From: Adiantum capillus-veneris
Lineage: Eukaryota > Streptophyta > Polypodiopsida > Polypodiales > Pteridaceae
Reading direction: 5' to 3'
Length of the DNA stretch: 64,000 nt
Assembly (NCBI GenBank): GCA_014529385.2
Contig: CM043969.1
Span: forward strand, 11,986,648-12,050,647
The notes beneath the pieces are model-generated. The model made no database searches. It was not told where the DNA came from and saw only the letters and a program-made list of their open reading frames with translations. A program made the translations under genes and the position numbers. Shown here one piece after another: positions 41,710 to 51,590 of this stretch. Within the stretch, counting starts at the first letter, position 1. Every line of letters starts with the position of its first letter.

Positions 41710-42377
41710 CGGATTGGTTCTAACCCCCTTTGTTTTTTCTTTGCTCTATAGCGTTTCTGGCGTTGTTTAGTTTGGTTCGGAAAATCATAAAATCGGACAT
41801 CCGTTATAGTTTCTTCGTTTCCGCTTGAATTGTCCGTTGACTCGTTGTCTGCTTCATTTCCCCACTCAGGATGATCGGGAATGTCGTGAAACACCTCCTC
41901 TTCATCTTCCTTTTCCAGTGTATCGTTCTTTTCAGTTTCTTTTTCGAGTACAGTTCTCAACATGAAGTACGGAACCACGTCGTACCCGTCCTTGTCGCAA
42001 AATTTTGTTGTGGGACCATCCGGAATTGCACAAACATCTAGGGTTGCTAGAATGTGTGTCCATTCTAATGGTTCAAGCGTGTCCTCTGGAAAGGGTTCTC
42101 CTATATAAGTTTCGTCTTCGATAGCCCTTTCTAAAACACATTCTTCTCGTTTCAGACTTCCACATTTCGAAGCTCCACACATCCATAACTCCTTGGGTTT
42201 ACCTAACCAAGCTGGAAATTCGGATCCCGCCAAAGTAGCTGAATCAAACTCCTCCACCGGTGTTCGGTTCACATCTTTGTAGCTATGGTCTTTCAGGTTC
42301 ACACGTGTAGTGGTTTCCATATTTCTCAGGTATATGTGATCGTAGCCCCAATCCTGGACCATTTTCAACTGTCTCAT
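41697..42377 (-). CDS. pol: Protease-RT linker segment, element B
   Basis: It overlaps the previous ORF by four bases and begins MRQLKMVQDWGYDHIYL, which matches the end of PR1 in element A (FMREAKMVHDWSKNHIYL). The rest is an acidic linker (EKEDEEEVFHDI) and a basic end. The overlap therefore marks a one-base frame break inside PR1 and not a separate gene. Confidence 0.8.
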   Translation of the reverse strand: MRQLKMVQDWGYDHIYLRNMETTTRVNLKDHSYKDVNRTPVEEFDSATLAGSEFPAWLGKPKELWMCGASKCGSLKREECVLERAIEDETYIGEPFPEDTLEPLEWTHILATLDVCAIPDGPTTKFCDKDGYDVVPYFMLRTVLEKETEKNDTLEKEDEEEVFHDIPDHPEWGNEADNESTDNSSGNEETITDVRFYDFPNQTKQRQKRYRAKKKQRGLEPIRCLE

Positions 42378-44452
42378 GAATGGTCTTCCCAGTATGATAT
42401 CATAGTTATTCTCCTTGCCAAAATCGACAATAGCAAAATATGTTCGTATTCAATGCCGCAAGAAGTCACTACGACTTTCTCTAATAACCCCATAGGTTTC
42501 TCCATGTGTCCATCTGCTAATTGGAGTTTCAACCTAGTCTTCCTTATTGCTGGTTTTCCCCATTTTTTCCAGATTTCTTTTGTAGCAATGGCCACCCCAG
42601 CTCCGCTGTCTAGTATTGCCATTGTGTTCACTCCTTGGAATTCAACTGGTAAGGTTGTATTCCCCTCTTCACCTTCGCAATACTCTCCGACCTTGTTTAA
42701 GGGTACAGGCTTAGCGTTCTTTTGTGGTTTACTCAGCTCTTGTATACCCTCTTGCAGTCTCGATGTTGGGTCTTTTATCCCGAATTTCTCCAAGCATTTT
42801 CCTACAGTGGTCCACATATTTGGTCTTAGCCTCAAAAGCTCAGCTAGAGTGATAGTGCATGTCACTGGTGTTGACAAGATCTCTATCAATCCTTGCGAGT
42901 CCATGAATTTTTCTGATGAGATTGTTCGTGAGGGAAGTGCTCTAATCTCAGATTTTTCTTCATACTCTCCTAAGTATGAAGGTAAGGTATTCAGTGAGTG
43001 AGGTTTTCTCTCCATTGTTCTAACAAAGCCCCCATCTCCCCAGTAAGATTGCAGATCCAAGTCCACTTGAGATCCTGCCTCAAATTCCACTATGGGAGGA
43101 TTCCTGATGTCCTTTTCCCAATTTGTCTGATTAGCTTGGCAACTTAGCTCGTTTGCAAAGTTTGCCTCTCTCACTTGTTTCCAAAATTCATTGTAATCCT
43201 CATCTCTTCCATAAGACCTCTGTATGACTGGATGAAAACTCTCTATCTCCTGATCGGTTGTTTTCAATACTATGCGGTCATCCTTGTGTGTATTTTCAGG
43301 CTTTTGTGCACTGGGAGTCTTTTCAGCTACCCGTGAAATGATAGTCTCTTGCTGAATTGGGTTTTCCGTTCCACAATTCATTGTTTCTCTTGGTGGTTCT
43401 AATAAGGCTTGTGCAGTCTCGATCATTCTCTGGCACATTTCAAGTCTCTGCTTTTCCAATTCCGCGTTTGGGTATGTCATCCACCTCTGTTCTTGTGTTT
43501 GGTTGTTCTTTAACCTAGCTTCGTAAGCTCTCATCAGTGCGTCCAATGGTTCGTGTACTTTGTCGACTAGCACTGATCCCCCTGAGCTAAAGCTCGTTGT
43601 TTCTTTGATACTCTTTTGTTTCGTTCTTTCAGGGCTCATCTCTCGTTTCCCGTTTTGACTCTCAAGTTTTTCTAATCTTTCTTTCGTTTGCTTTAGTTCT
43701 TCAGCTAGAATAGCGTCTTCACGTTCTTTTCTCAACTTCATGCGTGCTTTTCTAGCTTTCCATGTGTTTCTCTGACTCCGCGGTCCTTGACTAACCACTT
43801 CAGTCGCTAACTTTCCATTCTCAGGTTCTCTAGTGGTTTTCTTAGCTTGAGCTCTAGTAACAACTTGCGTTGGTATCAGAGTTTCATTTTCAGACCCACT
43901 GCTGGTAGGAATAGTTTCTAGCATATTCAATGTCGTCTTTTGCACTTTGTTTGGATTCTTTGAACAATCCTCAATGAAGTGAGTAACCCCACACTCAGTG
44001 CAATAAGCGTTAATTCTGATGATTTCCGTATGTGGACAAACATTCATCAGATGGTCACCTCCACACTTGTAACAGGGTCCTAGTGCTGGTCTTGGTCCCA
44101 CTTGATTCGTCCTTTGTGGATAGGATGGTCTTTGTCCTGTTAACCCTCCATAAGCTATGAACATCAATGTTCTTGCGTCCAAATTGTATCTCTCTTCATT
44201 AGAAGCACTTGTAATTGTTGGTATTCCAACATTCCCAATCATGCCCCATTGTTCTGGTTGTTTGGGTTCTTCTGGTGGGTAATACACAGTTGGAGACATG
44301 TGTGCACCAGATTCTTCATAATAGGCTTGAACAGGCACTAAGGCTTGTTCTTCCTGATTCTCTAAGATTGGTGCATATCTAATGCCTACTGGTCTTGCTC
44401 CTGGTAAAGGTGGTTGTTGTCCCAATACCGGTTGCGGTCTTTCTATCCCCAT
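42374..44452 (-). CDS. pol: Nucleocapsid zinc knuckles and protease PR1, element B
   Basis: Two knuckles of the short CX2CX3HX4C form (CYKCGGDHLMNVC, CTECGVTHFIEDC) lie near residues 122-160. A long charged segment follows, then PR1 with AILDSGAGVAIATKEIW (Asp codon 42,608-42,610) near residue 615. Unlike element A, the knuckles and PR1 share one uninterrupted frame. The domain is cut at its end by the break near 42,375. The first 25 codons overlap the gag ORF in another frame. Confidence 0.87.
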   Translation of the reverse strand: MGIERPQPVLGQQPPLPGARPVGIRYAPILENQEEQALVPVQAYYEESGAHMSPTVYYPPEEPKQPEQWGMIGNVGIPTITSASNEERYNLDARTLMFIAYGGLTGQRPSYPQRTNQVGPRPALGPCYKCGGDHLMNVCPHTEIIRINAYCTECGVTHFIEDCSKNPNKVQKTTLNMLETIPTSSGSENETLIPTQVVTRAQAKKTTREPENGKLATEVVSQGPRSQRNTWKARKARMKLRKEREDAILAEELKQTKERLEKLESQNGKREMSPERTKQKSIKETTSFSSGGSVLVDKVHEPLDALMRAYEARLKNNQTQEQRWMTYPNAELEKQRLEMCQRMIETAQALLEPPRETMNCGTENPIQQETIISRVAEKTPSAQKPENTHKDDRIVLKTTDQEIESFHPVIQRSYGRDEDYNEFWKQVREANFANELSCQANQTNWEKDIRNPPIVEFEAGSQVDLDLQSYWGDGGFVRTMERKPHSLNTLPSYLGEYEEKSEIRALPSRTISSEKFMDSQGLIEILSTPVTCTITLAELLRLRPNMWTTVGKCLEKFGIKDPTSRLQEGIQELSKPQKNAKPVPLNKVGEYCEGEEGNTTLPVEFQGVNTMAILDSGAGVAIATKEIWKKWGKPAIRKTRLKLQLADGHMEKPMGLLEKVVVTSCGIEYEHILLLSILARRITMISYWEDHS

Positions 44453-45710
44453 AGTCCTGGTACATTTCCCGTTGGGTATCGGGTACTGGATGTACTTGAG
44501 GTGGTGCTAATTGAGCAGGAGGTGCATACTGACGCTCCCTTACATACCCTTTGTTGTAATAGCACTCCTCTATTGGGTGGTTTGTCCATTTTTTTTCAAT
44601 AGCACACCATTTAAGTGTTTTTGGCAATGGTTTTTGGTATGGTGCCATCCTTTTTAGAGCATCTTCTATCATTTGCTCCACATTTGGCATGGTTGTTGTT
44701 TGAATATTCTTTTTAGTGGTAGTCTCGCTCACTACGGAGGAAGAGCTACTGGGTGCAAAATCTGTATCCGCTGACACCTCTCCATAAACCGTACAGTTAT
44801 CCACTAAGTACAATGCCTCTATCGTTACTTTCTCGAAACTTGTACAAGCTTTCAAGTGCAAGTCCTTCTTGAGAGTGTCGTTTCTCAATCCTTCAATAAA
44901 GAGAACAGATAGTCTGTCATCTTGTGGTCGTTCACGTACTGGACTTCTCTCACTGTATTGTTTGAAGCGAAGTGAAGCTTCCTTCACTTTTTCGTGTTCT
45001 CTCTGTTTAAAAGCATATATTTGTGAGACCGTATTGTGCTTAATCCCTCGTTTTGAGAATTCCTCAGCAAACTCTCTTAGCAAATGGTCAATGTCATGGA
45101 ATCCCCCTATGTTCAGTGGTTGAAACCATGTCAATGCCGTACCTTCCAGAGTAAGACCAAATCCCTCGTATTGTGTATGGAATTCTGTTATCTGCTCAGC
45201 TCTTAAGACTTGCTTAAAGAGTGACACATGTGCATACGGATCTCCTGAACCACCATACTTCTTTGGCATACACTTCGCGACTTGAGATGGTCTCATACGT
45301 CTATGGTCTGCTACCAATCTCATTGCTCCTGTGTCCCAGCTAAAGCTTTCTCTAGCATCATGGACTTCATGGGTTACCCTTGTCGGTTCCCCTGCCCTGA
45401 ATCTACTACTAGGAGGTAAATGTGATGGTTCCGCTTCGAACCTTGGACCTGGAGTGGTATATGTGTGGATTGGAACTGCACTACCTCGATTCGTATCCAT
45501 TGACTCTCTGGAATGTAATGATCCCATTGGTCCGGGCTTCGAGTACGGAGGTTGGCTGGAAGAGTCAGCAACCTGAGTTCTTTGTCCTCCTGTCGTCATT
45601 GGGTTTTGCCCTCCATTTGTTGGTGTTGGTCTTTGTGAGCTAGAAGTAACATAATACTGATGTAGTGGTCCCCCAAAGTATGTATATCCTTCTAATTCTT
45701 TCTTGCCCAT
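44379..45710 (-). CDS. gag: Gag capsid region, element B
   Basis: A proline/glycine-rich start leads into a retrotransposon gag-type domain at about residues 145-310: MPKKYGGSGDPYAHVSLF, YEGFGLTLEGTALTWFQPL, RLSVLFIEGLRNDTLKKDL. A finger-like KWCAIEKKWTNHPIEECYYN follows, comparable to WCSIF...HTMSEC of element A. The ORF leaves the frame near GAC TAT GGGG, where a +1 shift enters the knuckle ORF. Confidence 0.87.
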   Translation of the reverse strand: MGKKELEGYTYFGGPLHQYYVTSSSQRPTPTNGGQNPMTTGGQRTQVADSSSQPPYSKPGPMGSLHSRESMDTNRGSAVPIHTYTTPGPRFEAEPSHLPPSSRFRAGEPTRVTHEVHDARESFSWDTGAMRLVADHRRMRPSQVAKCMPKKYGGSGDPYAHVSLFKQVLRAEQITEFHTQYEGFGLTLEGTALTWFQPLNIGGFHDIDHLLREFAEEFSKRGIKHNTVSQIYAFKQREHEKVKEASLRFKQYSERSPVRERPQDDRLSVLFIEGLRNDTLKKDLHLKACTSFEKVTIEALYLVDNCTVYGEVSADTDFAPSSSSSVVSETTTKKNIQTTTMPNVEQMIEDALKRMAPYQKPLPKTLKWCAIEKKWTNHPIEECYYNKGYVRERQYAPPAQLAPPQVHPVPDTQREMYQDYGDRKTATGIGTTTTFTRSKTSRH

Positions 45711-46475
45711 TGTTGATATTGCCTGCCATACTTGTCGTAAGCGGCAATTTTCACTTCCAATCCCTCTGTGTAGGTAAAAACATAAAGTCTTTTTTGGTCT
45801 GTCAACTCTCCAGTGTAGGGTTCTTCACATCTATAATAGAGATGCTGCTCCCCATTATTATATTTGTATAGCCCCACATAGATGTTATCAGTGTTGATCC
45901 TTGTAGTTTCATTCTCTCTTCTTAACCTCGCATCAGGGAATTTTATTATTGGTGCCTTCTCCTCAAGTTCTTCATCTACTTTGGCTTTGGTACCCATCAA
46001 ACCCCACTTGTCCACAATGTTAGGGTTTAGGACTACCAAGTACATGGTACCCTCGTCATCTAGATATCTATCTCCGCTATAGCTCACAAGCACTAAGTCC
46101 TTGAACTCACTAGTCGTCTCCTCTATCTTTACACAATAGCGGTCCATTCCATCTTTGTAGATCTTGGCACCTTGCTCATTGTCGTACTGATATTTTATGA
46201 ACAATAGCTTCATTGTGGCGGAAGGGTTTGATGATTCTGTTGCCATATTTTCTCTGTTGTTCAGGTCTCTCCGAAGAAGTATCAGAAACACTTCCTTCAA
46301 AGATCGGCTCTATTGGTTGCACCCAACTTTGGTTTACTCTCCCTTCGGTTGATATGACACTTGCTGGTTCCCCTTGTTTTGGTTGGTATTCTGGAGGTTC
46401 CTGCCCGATCTCAAATTCATCAATTCCCCTAAAGGACTTTAACTTTTCCGTCTCGGCAATTTATTTTCCTCAATT
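45692..46475 (-). CDS. N-terminal extension upstream of gag, element B
   Basis: Two frames are joined by a shift: an upstream open frame without ATG (about 46,475-46,190: EIGQEPPEYQPKQGE) and an ORF with first ATG at 46,246 (MATESSNPSATMKLLF). The latter holds about 180 residues of apparent beta-rich sequence (MYLVVLNPNIVDKWGL, IYVGLYKYNNGEQHLYYRCE, RLYVFTYTEGLEVKIAAYDK). A one-base re-read at about 45,700 joins it to the gag ORF (QQWARKELEGYTYFGG). I do not recognise the domain. Confidence 0.6.
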
Positions 46476-46587
46476 TTTGTGGTCAGAATTGATCCAAACT
46501 GATTGATACTTTGTCAATTGTTTAATCTTGTCAGTTGGACAACTTCTGTTTCATCAAGTGAGAATTTTGTTGCAGTTATGCTCAAAA

Positions 46588-47302
46588 AGACATTATACGC
46601 GTATGATGTCTTTTTTTCACAGATTTAGACAATTTTGGTTATACTCACTCTCAGTAGCCCCCTTATGCTCTTTCCACTCACAAAATTCAGTTTGAACTCT
46701 GTTTGAGCAAGTTATGGCTAATTTAGGCTTTTCGGTAATTTTCCGCTTTTGACTTGTTTTGGGTCAATTGTGATCCAAATGGGATGAAACTTGAAATATA
46801 ACCTCTAGATAGCTATTACAATGGATCTGTGTTGGCAAAGTATCAAAATATGTCCAAAATTAGGTCAAAGACATCATACGCGTATGATGTCTTTTTCATC
46901 AATTTGGGTCAAAACTTGATATTTATGCTTCCTACAGTGCTTGTAACAATCTTGTCAGGTCAGATATCAAAAATAAGCAATGGATGTGCCAAAGACATTA
47001 TACCGTATGATGTCTTTTGTCCCAGATTTTGACTATTCTTGGTTTTAAGCCTTCTCCAATGTTTATAATTGGTTTCAAGTGTTTTTGTCAGGTTTGAATG
47101 TAAAAACAAGATCTGAATCCAAAATTTCCTCTTCTTTGCGTTTCTTGGACTCCGACTTGTCTTTTTGGGTTTCTTTGAGTGTTAATGCTCTTGTTTTAAG
47201 TTGAAATTAGAGTATAACTCCCCTTTTGAACACTCTGGTAAAGTCAAAATTTCTGTTTTGGTCTCTGTTTGGTTATTTAGACATCATACGCGTATGATGT
47301 CT
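46588..47302. promoter_or_regulatory. Palindrome block B: four copies of the 24-bp palindrome
   Basis: Perfect copies lie at 46,869-46,892 and 47,279-47,302. A copy with one mismatch is at 46,588-46,611, and one with a one-base deletion and one mismatch is at 46,993-47,015. Spacings are 281, 124 and 286, matching 283, 135 and 284 of block A. The block lies between the primer site and the first coding frame of element B, so it is the 5' leader. Confidence 0.8.
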
Positions 47303-47820
47303 AAAGTTGCAGATTTCTAGTTTTTTGGCACAGAATCCTTCCTAAAGCTTTCTCTAGTGCTCAGCAACTCCCAGATACACAGAAAATTTCTCTGACTTTT
47401 GTTTATTGCAAGTTTCACTACTAACTCGACGGTTTAGTGATCTAACATGCAATCAACCATATCAAGCAAATACTCCAATGATTACTAGCTCTAGATCAGG
47501 ATCAAATGAAGTCCTACCTAAGCTATTCCTAATCATAAAATGGGTTTGGTAATTGTGATTTTAAAGAGATCCACTGCCACTCACGGACTAGCAAATTCTT
47601 CTTCTATCAACAACTACTCAACACCAACAAAACAACAAACAAATCTAAGCTAATCTAAAAATACTGTCAACACGGGAGACCCAGGAATACCCCACTTCCT
47701 AGTATCTCTCGAGATCTTCAGAGTCCACCACTCCTAGATCTTTTCTAACTAAAGTATACAAAGTAGTTTATACGACTCACCTCGTAGGATTAGTCTAAGG
47801 TCACCTACTTAGGGCTCTCG
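47303..47820. other. 5' leader of element B between primer site and palindrome block
   Basis: About 520 bp of non-coding, AT-rich sequence. No ORF or repeat is recognised. Packaging signals would be expected here but cannot be read from sequence alone. Confidence 0.5.
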
Positions 47821-47838
47821 TCCCTGGTAGCGGCGCCA
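47821..47838 (-). other. Primer-binding site of element B
   Basis: On the minus strand TGGCGCCGCTACCAGGGA starts two bases after the LTR end (TTAACA TT). It resembles TGGCGCCGTTGCCGGGGA, the site complementary to tRNA-Asp used by many plant gypsy elements, with three differences (tRNA assignment from knowledge of that site). Confidence 0.75.
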
Positions 47839-47840
47839 AA

Positions 47841-48771
47841 TGTTAAAGCGGTTACGTCGCTAGCAGAAGCTAAATAGCGAGAACTCAACCAACAACAGAA
47901 TTTGTCAGACGAGGACGAAGCTTGACCCGCAGGCGCATGGAAACAACTAGGTGGGTGTCAAATCACCTACTCGACCTTCTAAAGACAATCACTACTAAGG
48001 AAATCAAATCTAAGTTCTAGAATACGCAAGTGACTGAAATCCGTACTACAAACGAATACTATACGAAACAGGATCTAGAATCATTGAATCGATCTCAAAC
48101 TCAAGGGGAAGTCTATACACTAGGTAAGAACAAGACCCTAAAGACTTGAACTGCAAAATCAACCTATAACCACTCCGTGCGGTAAACGCGTATGAAGACA
48201 GGCCGAAAAATACAGGTGATCGAAACTTGACCCCGATGGTACTAATGTGTAGCTCTACTCGTTGTGGTTCTATAGATATGCTGCATGCTCTATTCCGACA
48301 CACGAGTTGGAAGAAAACTCACAGCGAAGCTCGTAGGAACTTACCACACATAGAAGCCGATAGCGCGCACTCTGGTATCAGTGCGTAGCTCTCGCCGTTG
48401 CTAACACAATGGCGGTGTCACTTCTCCAATGGCGGCTCTGTAGCTCGCGTAGCAAGTAGATAAGACTCTCTCTCTCTCTCTCTCACTCAGTCACGGCGCT
48501 CAAAAACTCACTTTGATTAATAATCTGAATCCTCTTAGGTTACAAAAACTTTGGCTTATATACCTCAGCCTTGGAGGTGAGAACATCTCTACTAATTACA
48601 TCAGCAAGTGAAGTTACTTCGGGATTACAAGTTGGAAACTCAATTGAGTCCCGTTACTTAATGAATGGCTCAATTCAAAATCAATGTCGGAAAGACATTT
48701 ATTACAATCAATGGTTACAAAAATGATGAGTGTGAGCAAAAATGTGGGTGTGATCCTCTGCTGGCTCAACA
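47841..48771 (-). repeat. 5' LTR of element B (931 bp)
   Basis: It matches 29,848-30,776 at about 98% by eye. The minus strand carries a TATA box GTATATAAGCC (near 48,552-48,563) followed by a GA-rich leader, so the element promoter faces left. The right end abuts CCAAC, the TSD. Confidence 0.93.
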
Positions 48772-48776
48772 CCAAC

Positions 48777-50746
48777 TCTTGGTCAAGATCTCCATGATTC
48801 CCTCCTCTTTTTGAAAGCCATCCCCAAGATTCTTAGGAAGGCGCTAGGGATTGTGCAAACATTTGCTATGGCTTCGGGGTCGAAGTGTAGTGTTGAGAAG
48901 TCTAGACTGATATCCCTGACAGAAAATGACTCATTTGATCCATCGGTTTGGTCAGGGAGATTGTGTCTAGAGGAAGGATATTCCTACATTTGGGCGCTCC
49001 CTTGGGGTGGATGTTACATATAAGCAAAGGTTCAAGTGGGTTTTAGAGAAGATCCAGAAAAAATGAGAAGGTGGGAGTTTGTGTTACTTCCCTTCCAGAG
49101 TCTGGTCAAAGTGATCAATGCATTTATGCTTCCTTATATTATCTTCACGAGCCCACTCCTCAAAATAGCCAAATGCAACTGGAAGGAGTTTCTGAAATCT
49201 ATCAAAAGATTCTTATGGAGGAACAACACCAAAGCATCGACACCATGGCAATGGGCAAAATGGGAAGTGATCAGTCGATTGGTAATCCAGGTGGCCTCGA
49301 GATTCTCAACCCTGTTGTTCATGTTGAGGCCCTTTTGTGCCAAATTTGTGGTCTCATTTACAAATCAAGACCAGTCTTGGTCTATCATGACCAAGGATAA
49401 GATAGACAAGGAAAAATTGTGCTCTAAAGGTGGTCAGTGGAAAGGGATTGAGATGCACAATAAATTGCTAGCCCCGAGGTGGGCTAGTTTGAGCCTTGGT
49501 GGCATCATAGGAGAGCTCGTGCAAAAGTGCAAGAAAGCAACATGGGTACTAGAATGGGAGGAAATAACCAGATACTTCCAGGCCTCGATTTGTGGTCTCA
49601 ATTATAACTCAAGACCGGTCTTAGTCTATCATGACCAAGGATAAGACAGACAAGGAAAAATTGTGCTCTAAAGGTGGTCGGTGGAAAGGGATTGAGATGC
49701 ACAATAAACTGCTCCCCAGGTGGGCTAGTTTGAGACTTGGTGGCATCACAGGAGAGCTCGTGCAAAAGTGCAAGAAAGCAACATGGGTACTAGAATGGGA
49801 GGAAATAACCAAATACTTCCAGAACTCCATCTCGCACTGGTCCCCTTGGCTATCTAAGGTTGTTGGTGTAACTTTGAACCCCTACTAGAGAGAAATTGCA
49901 AGAAGGATAAACAATAAAGGACTCCAGTGGTTGATGTGACTTTGGGATCAAAATAACATGTGTTGGATATCCTTAGAGCAGTTGGTTGCCCCATTTCAAC
50001 TCAATGGCACTGAGAAGCTGCTTGTCAGCAGAGCTGTTGACATCCTGGACAATACTTTGATGCCAATCTGGGAATCAATCTTTGAGTGGAAAGTTTGGAA
50101 ATGGCCCATGAGTAGCCATTTCTTTAAACCTTATACCAAGGGCATCTACTTAGCATTAATGTATGAATCTGATTTGTTTGCTTCCTTGAACAAACAGTGG
50201 AAAAAGCAATGATCGGAGGCCTGCTGAATTGAGGTCATAAAGAATATTTGGAATCCACAGTTGCCTCAGTTTATGAAGGCATTTTTGTGGAAGATCCTAT
50301 GGGGGGCTTTACCGACAGGCATCAAGATTTAGGCAAGGGATATCGGGTCCAATAGATGCTTCGGGTGCAAAGTGGCTAGCAAAGACCTCGTCCACCTCTT
50401 CATGGAATACCCAACAATTAGATAACTAACAAAGAAGGTGTGCAAATGGATACAAAGAACGTGGAAGATAGGGTTCTTCAAGAAGTATCTATGCCTTGAA
50501 GGAAAACAGTTTCTAAGTCCTGCACTCCTAATATGTAATCAAATTGTCAGATACTATTTCTTTCACAATACTTGGAAGGCTAGGAATGGACGTGTATTCG
50601 ATGGCAACCTCTCTATGGAAAGCTTCTCTAAAATTGTACAGAATAGTAAGGAGATGATACATGTGTTAGGTAAGAGACAAAACTTGGAGGATTGGCTTAG
50701 AACAATGTTGGGGTGTAGGCAAGATGGCCATGAGAACCACCTCTAA
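48777..50746 (+). pseudogene. LINE B reverse transcriptase, 3' part and C-terminus
   Basis: Reading resumes after the insertion with HDSLLFLKAIPKIL, in the place of the FADDSLLF block, then MASGSKCSVEKSRLISLTEN and FKWVLEKIQKK-like helices. A zf-RVT-like CFGCKVASKDLVHLFMEYP (about 50,357) and a C-terminal NTWKARNGRVFDGNLS follow. The catalytic Asp pair appears lost. A 244-bp tandem duplication and several shifts show decay. No clear poly-A is seen at the end. Confidence 0.8.
49344..49829 (+). repeat. 244-bp tandem duplication inside LINE B
   Basis: The segment starting ATTTGTGGTCTCA at 49,344 is repeated from 49,588, both ending with GGAGGAAATAACCA(G/A)ATACTTCCAG. The copies differ at a handful of bases plus a small deletion (GCTAGCCCCGAGG versus GCTCCCCAGG). 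Confidence 0.92.
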
Positions 50747-50759
50747 TTTTACTTTTCTC

Positions 50760-50921
50760 TAATGAATATAGAGATAGAAAGTGAGAGTTCACTCCAAAGT
50801 TCACATTCTACTCCACTAACCCAACTCTATTGTGTGTGCTTCGTCTTCTTCCCCTTCTCTCCTTCCGTCTCTTGCACTCACTGCACGGGATCACCGATCC
50901 CCACAACTGGTATCAGAGCCC
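50760..50921 (+). mobile_element. Partial copia-type LTR end with Met-tRNA primer-binding site
   Basis: CCGATCCCCACAAC is followed by TGGTATCAGAGC (50,910-50,921), the classic primer site complementary to initiator Met-tRNA. The LTR would end at CACA, with two spacer bases. No TATA box or clear 5' LTR limit is visible to the left, where LINE B ends, so the LTR may be truncated. Confidence 0.75.
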
Positions 50922-51590
50922 GGGCGGGTCCCGGCTACACTTTGCGCGTGCAGGCCTCCTAGTTGGATAGGAATTGCAAGAGCAATGGAAGCTCTGCAGA
51001 GCTGAAGAAGGAAATCGACACAGCCGGCAACATGAGCAGCAAGGCAATTAAAAAAGGCATTTGGGAGCTTGAAACAGTGCTAAGCTAGGCTTGCAAGGAA
51101 TTGAGCTCTTCTTGACTGTGAGAGCTGCAGATAGGAAGATCTCGGCAGATCGGCAGCAAAGAAGCATTGCAAGCCTTGAAGGCATTCAAGTCCCAAAGCA
51201 AGGCCGTATCAGTGAAATTCGGCAGCAAACCGAGCAGAAGAACAATCCCTTGAAGTAACAAAGATCGAGCAAAGCAGAGCCTTGAAGGCTTGGAAGCGAA
51301 GTCGGGCAAGAGGGATTCTGAGAGTTTGGGAGTGTGTGTGTGTGTGTGTTCTCTCTCACACACACATTGTAGAAGTTGCAGGCATCGCTGGTCAAAGCAA
51401 AGCAAGTCAACTGGTAGATTTGCAGTGAGCAGAGCAGAGCTTCGGGAGAAAGGGAATCGAGGGTCGCGAGCAGCAAGCAAGCCCGCACGCGCGCACACTC
51501 ACACACAAACTGAGCTCGTCAGTCGTCATTTCTGCAGGCTTTCGTCGCTTTGACAGTCAGTAGTAAGAAAAAAACCTTGCATACACTTTG
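50922..51590 (+). other. Copia leader-like region, non-coding
   Basis: This is a GCAAG/AAGCA-rich region with many stops in all frames. It contains a (GT)n run followed by CTCTCTCACACACACA at 51,331-51,367, which can fold back on itself. It joins the primer site to a distant part of the polyprotein, so most of gag-pol is deleted. Confidence 0.5.

Larger units (their letters stand above)
29555..48776 (-). mobile_element. Ty3/gypsy LTR retrotransposon, element B, about 19.2 kb, nested in LINE B
   Basis: The 5-bp repeat CCAAC lies directly outside the terminal LTRs at 29,555-29,559 and 48,772-48,776, and removing the insert rejoins the LINE B sequence. LTRs run 5'-TGTTGA...TTAACA-3' on the minus strand. 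Minus-strand order is LTR, primer site, palindrome block, gag, PR1, RT, RNase H, integrase, PR2, W-x-P-K tail, second palindrome block, accessory coiled-coil ORF, purine tract, LTR. The outer left LTR is a deleted extra copy. The full-length LTR pair differs at about 20 of 930 positions by eye, so the insertion is fairly young. Confidence 0.93.

Noticed and set aside
42285-43001. 238-codon plus-strand ORF opposite PR1
   Set aside because: It is the antisense shadow of the nucleocapsid/protease ORF; the minus strand carries clear motifs.
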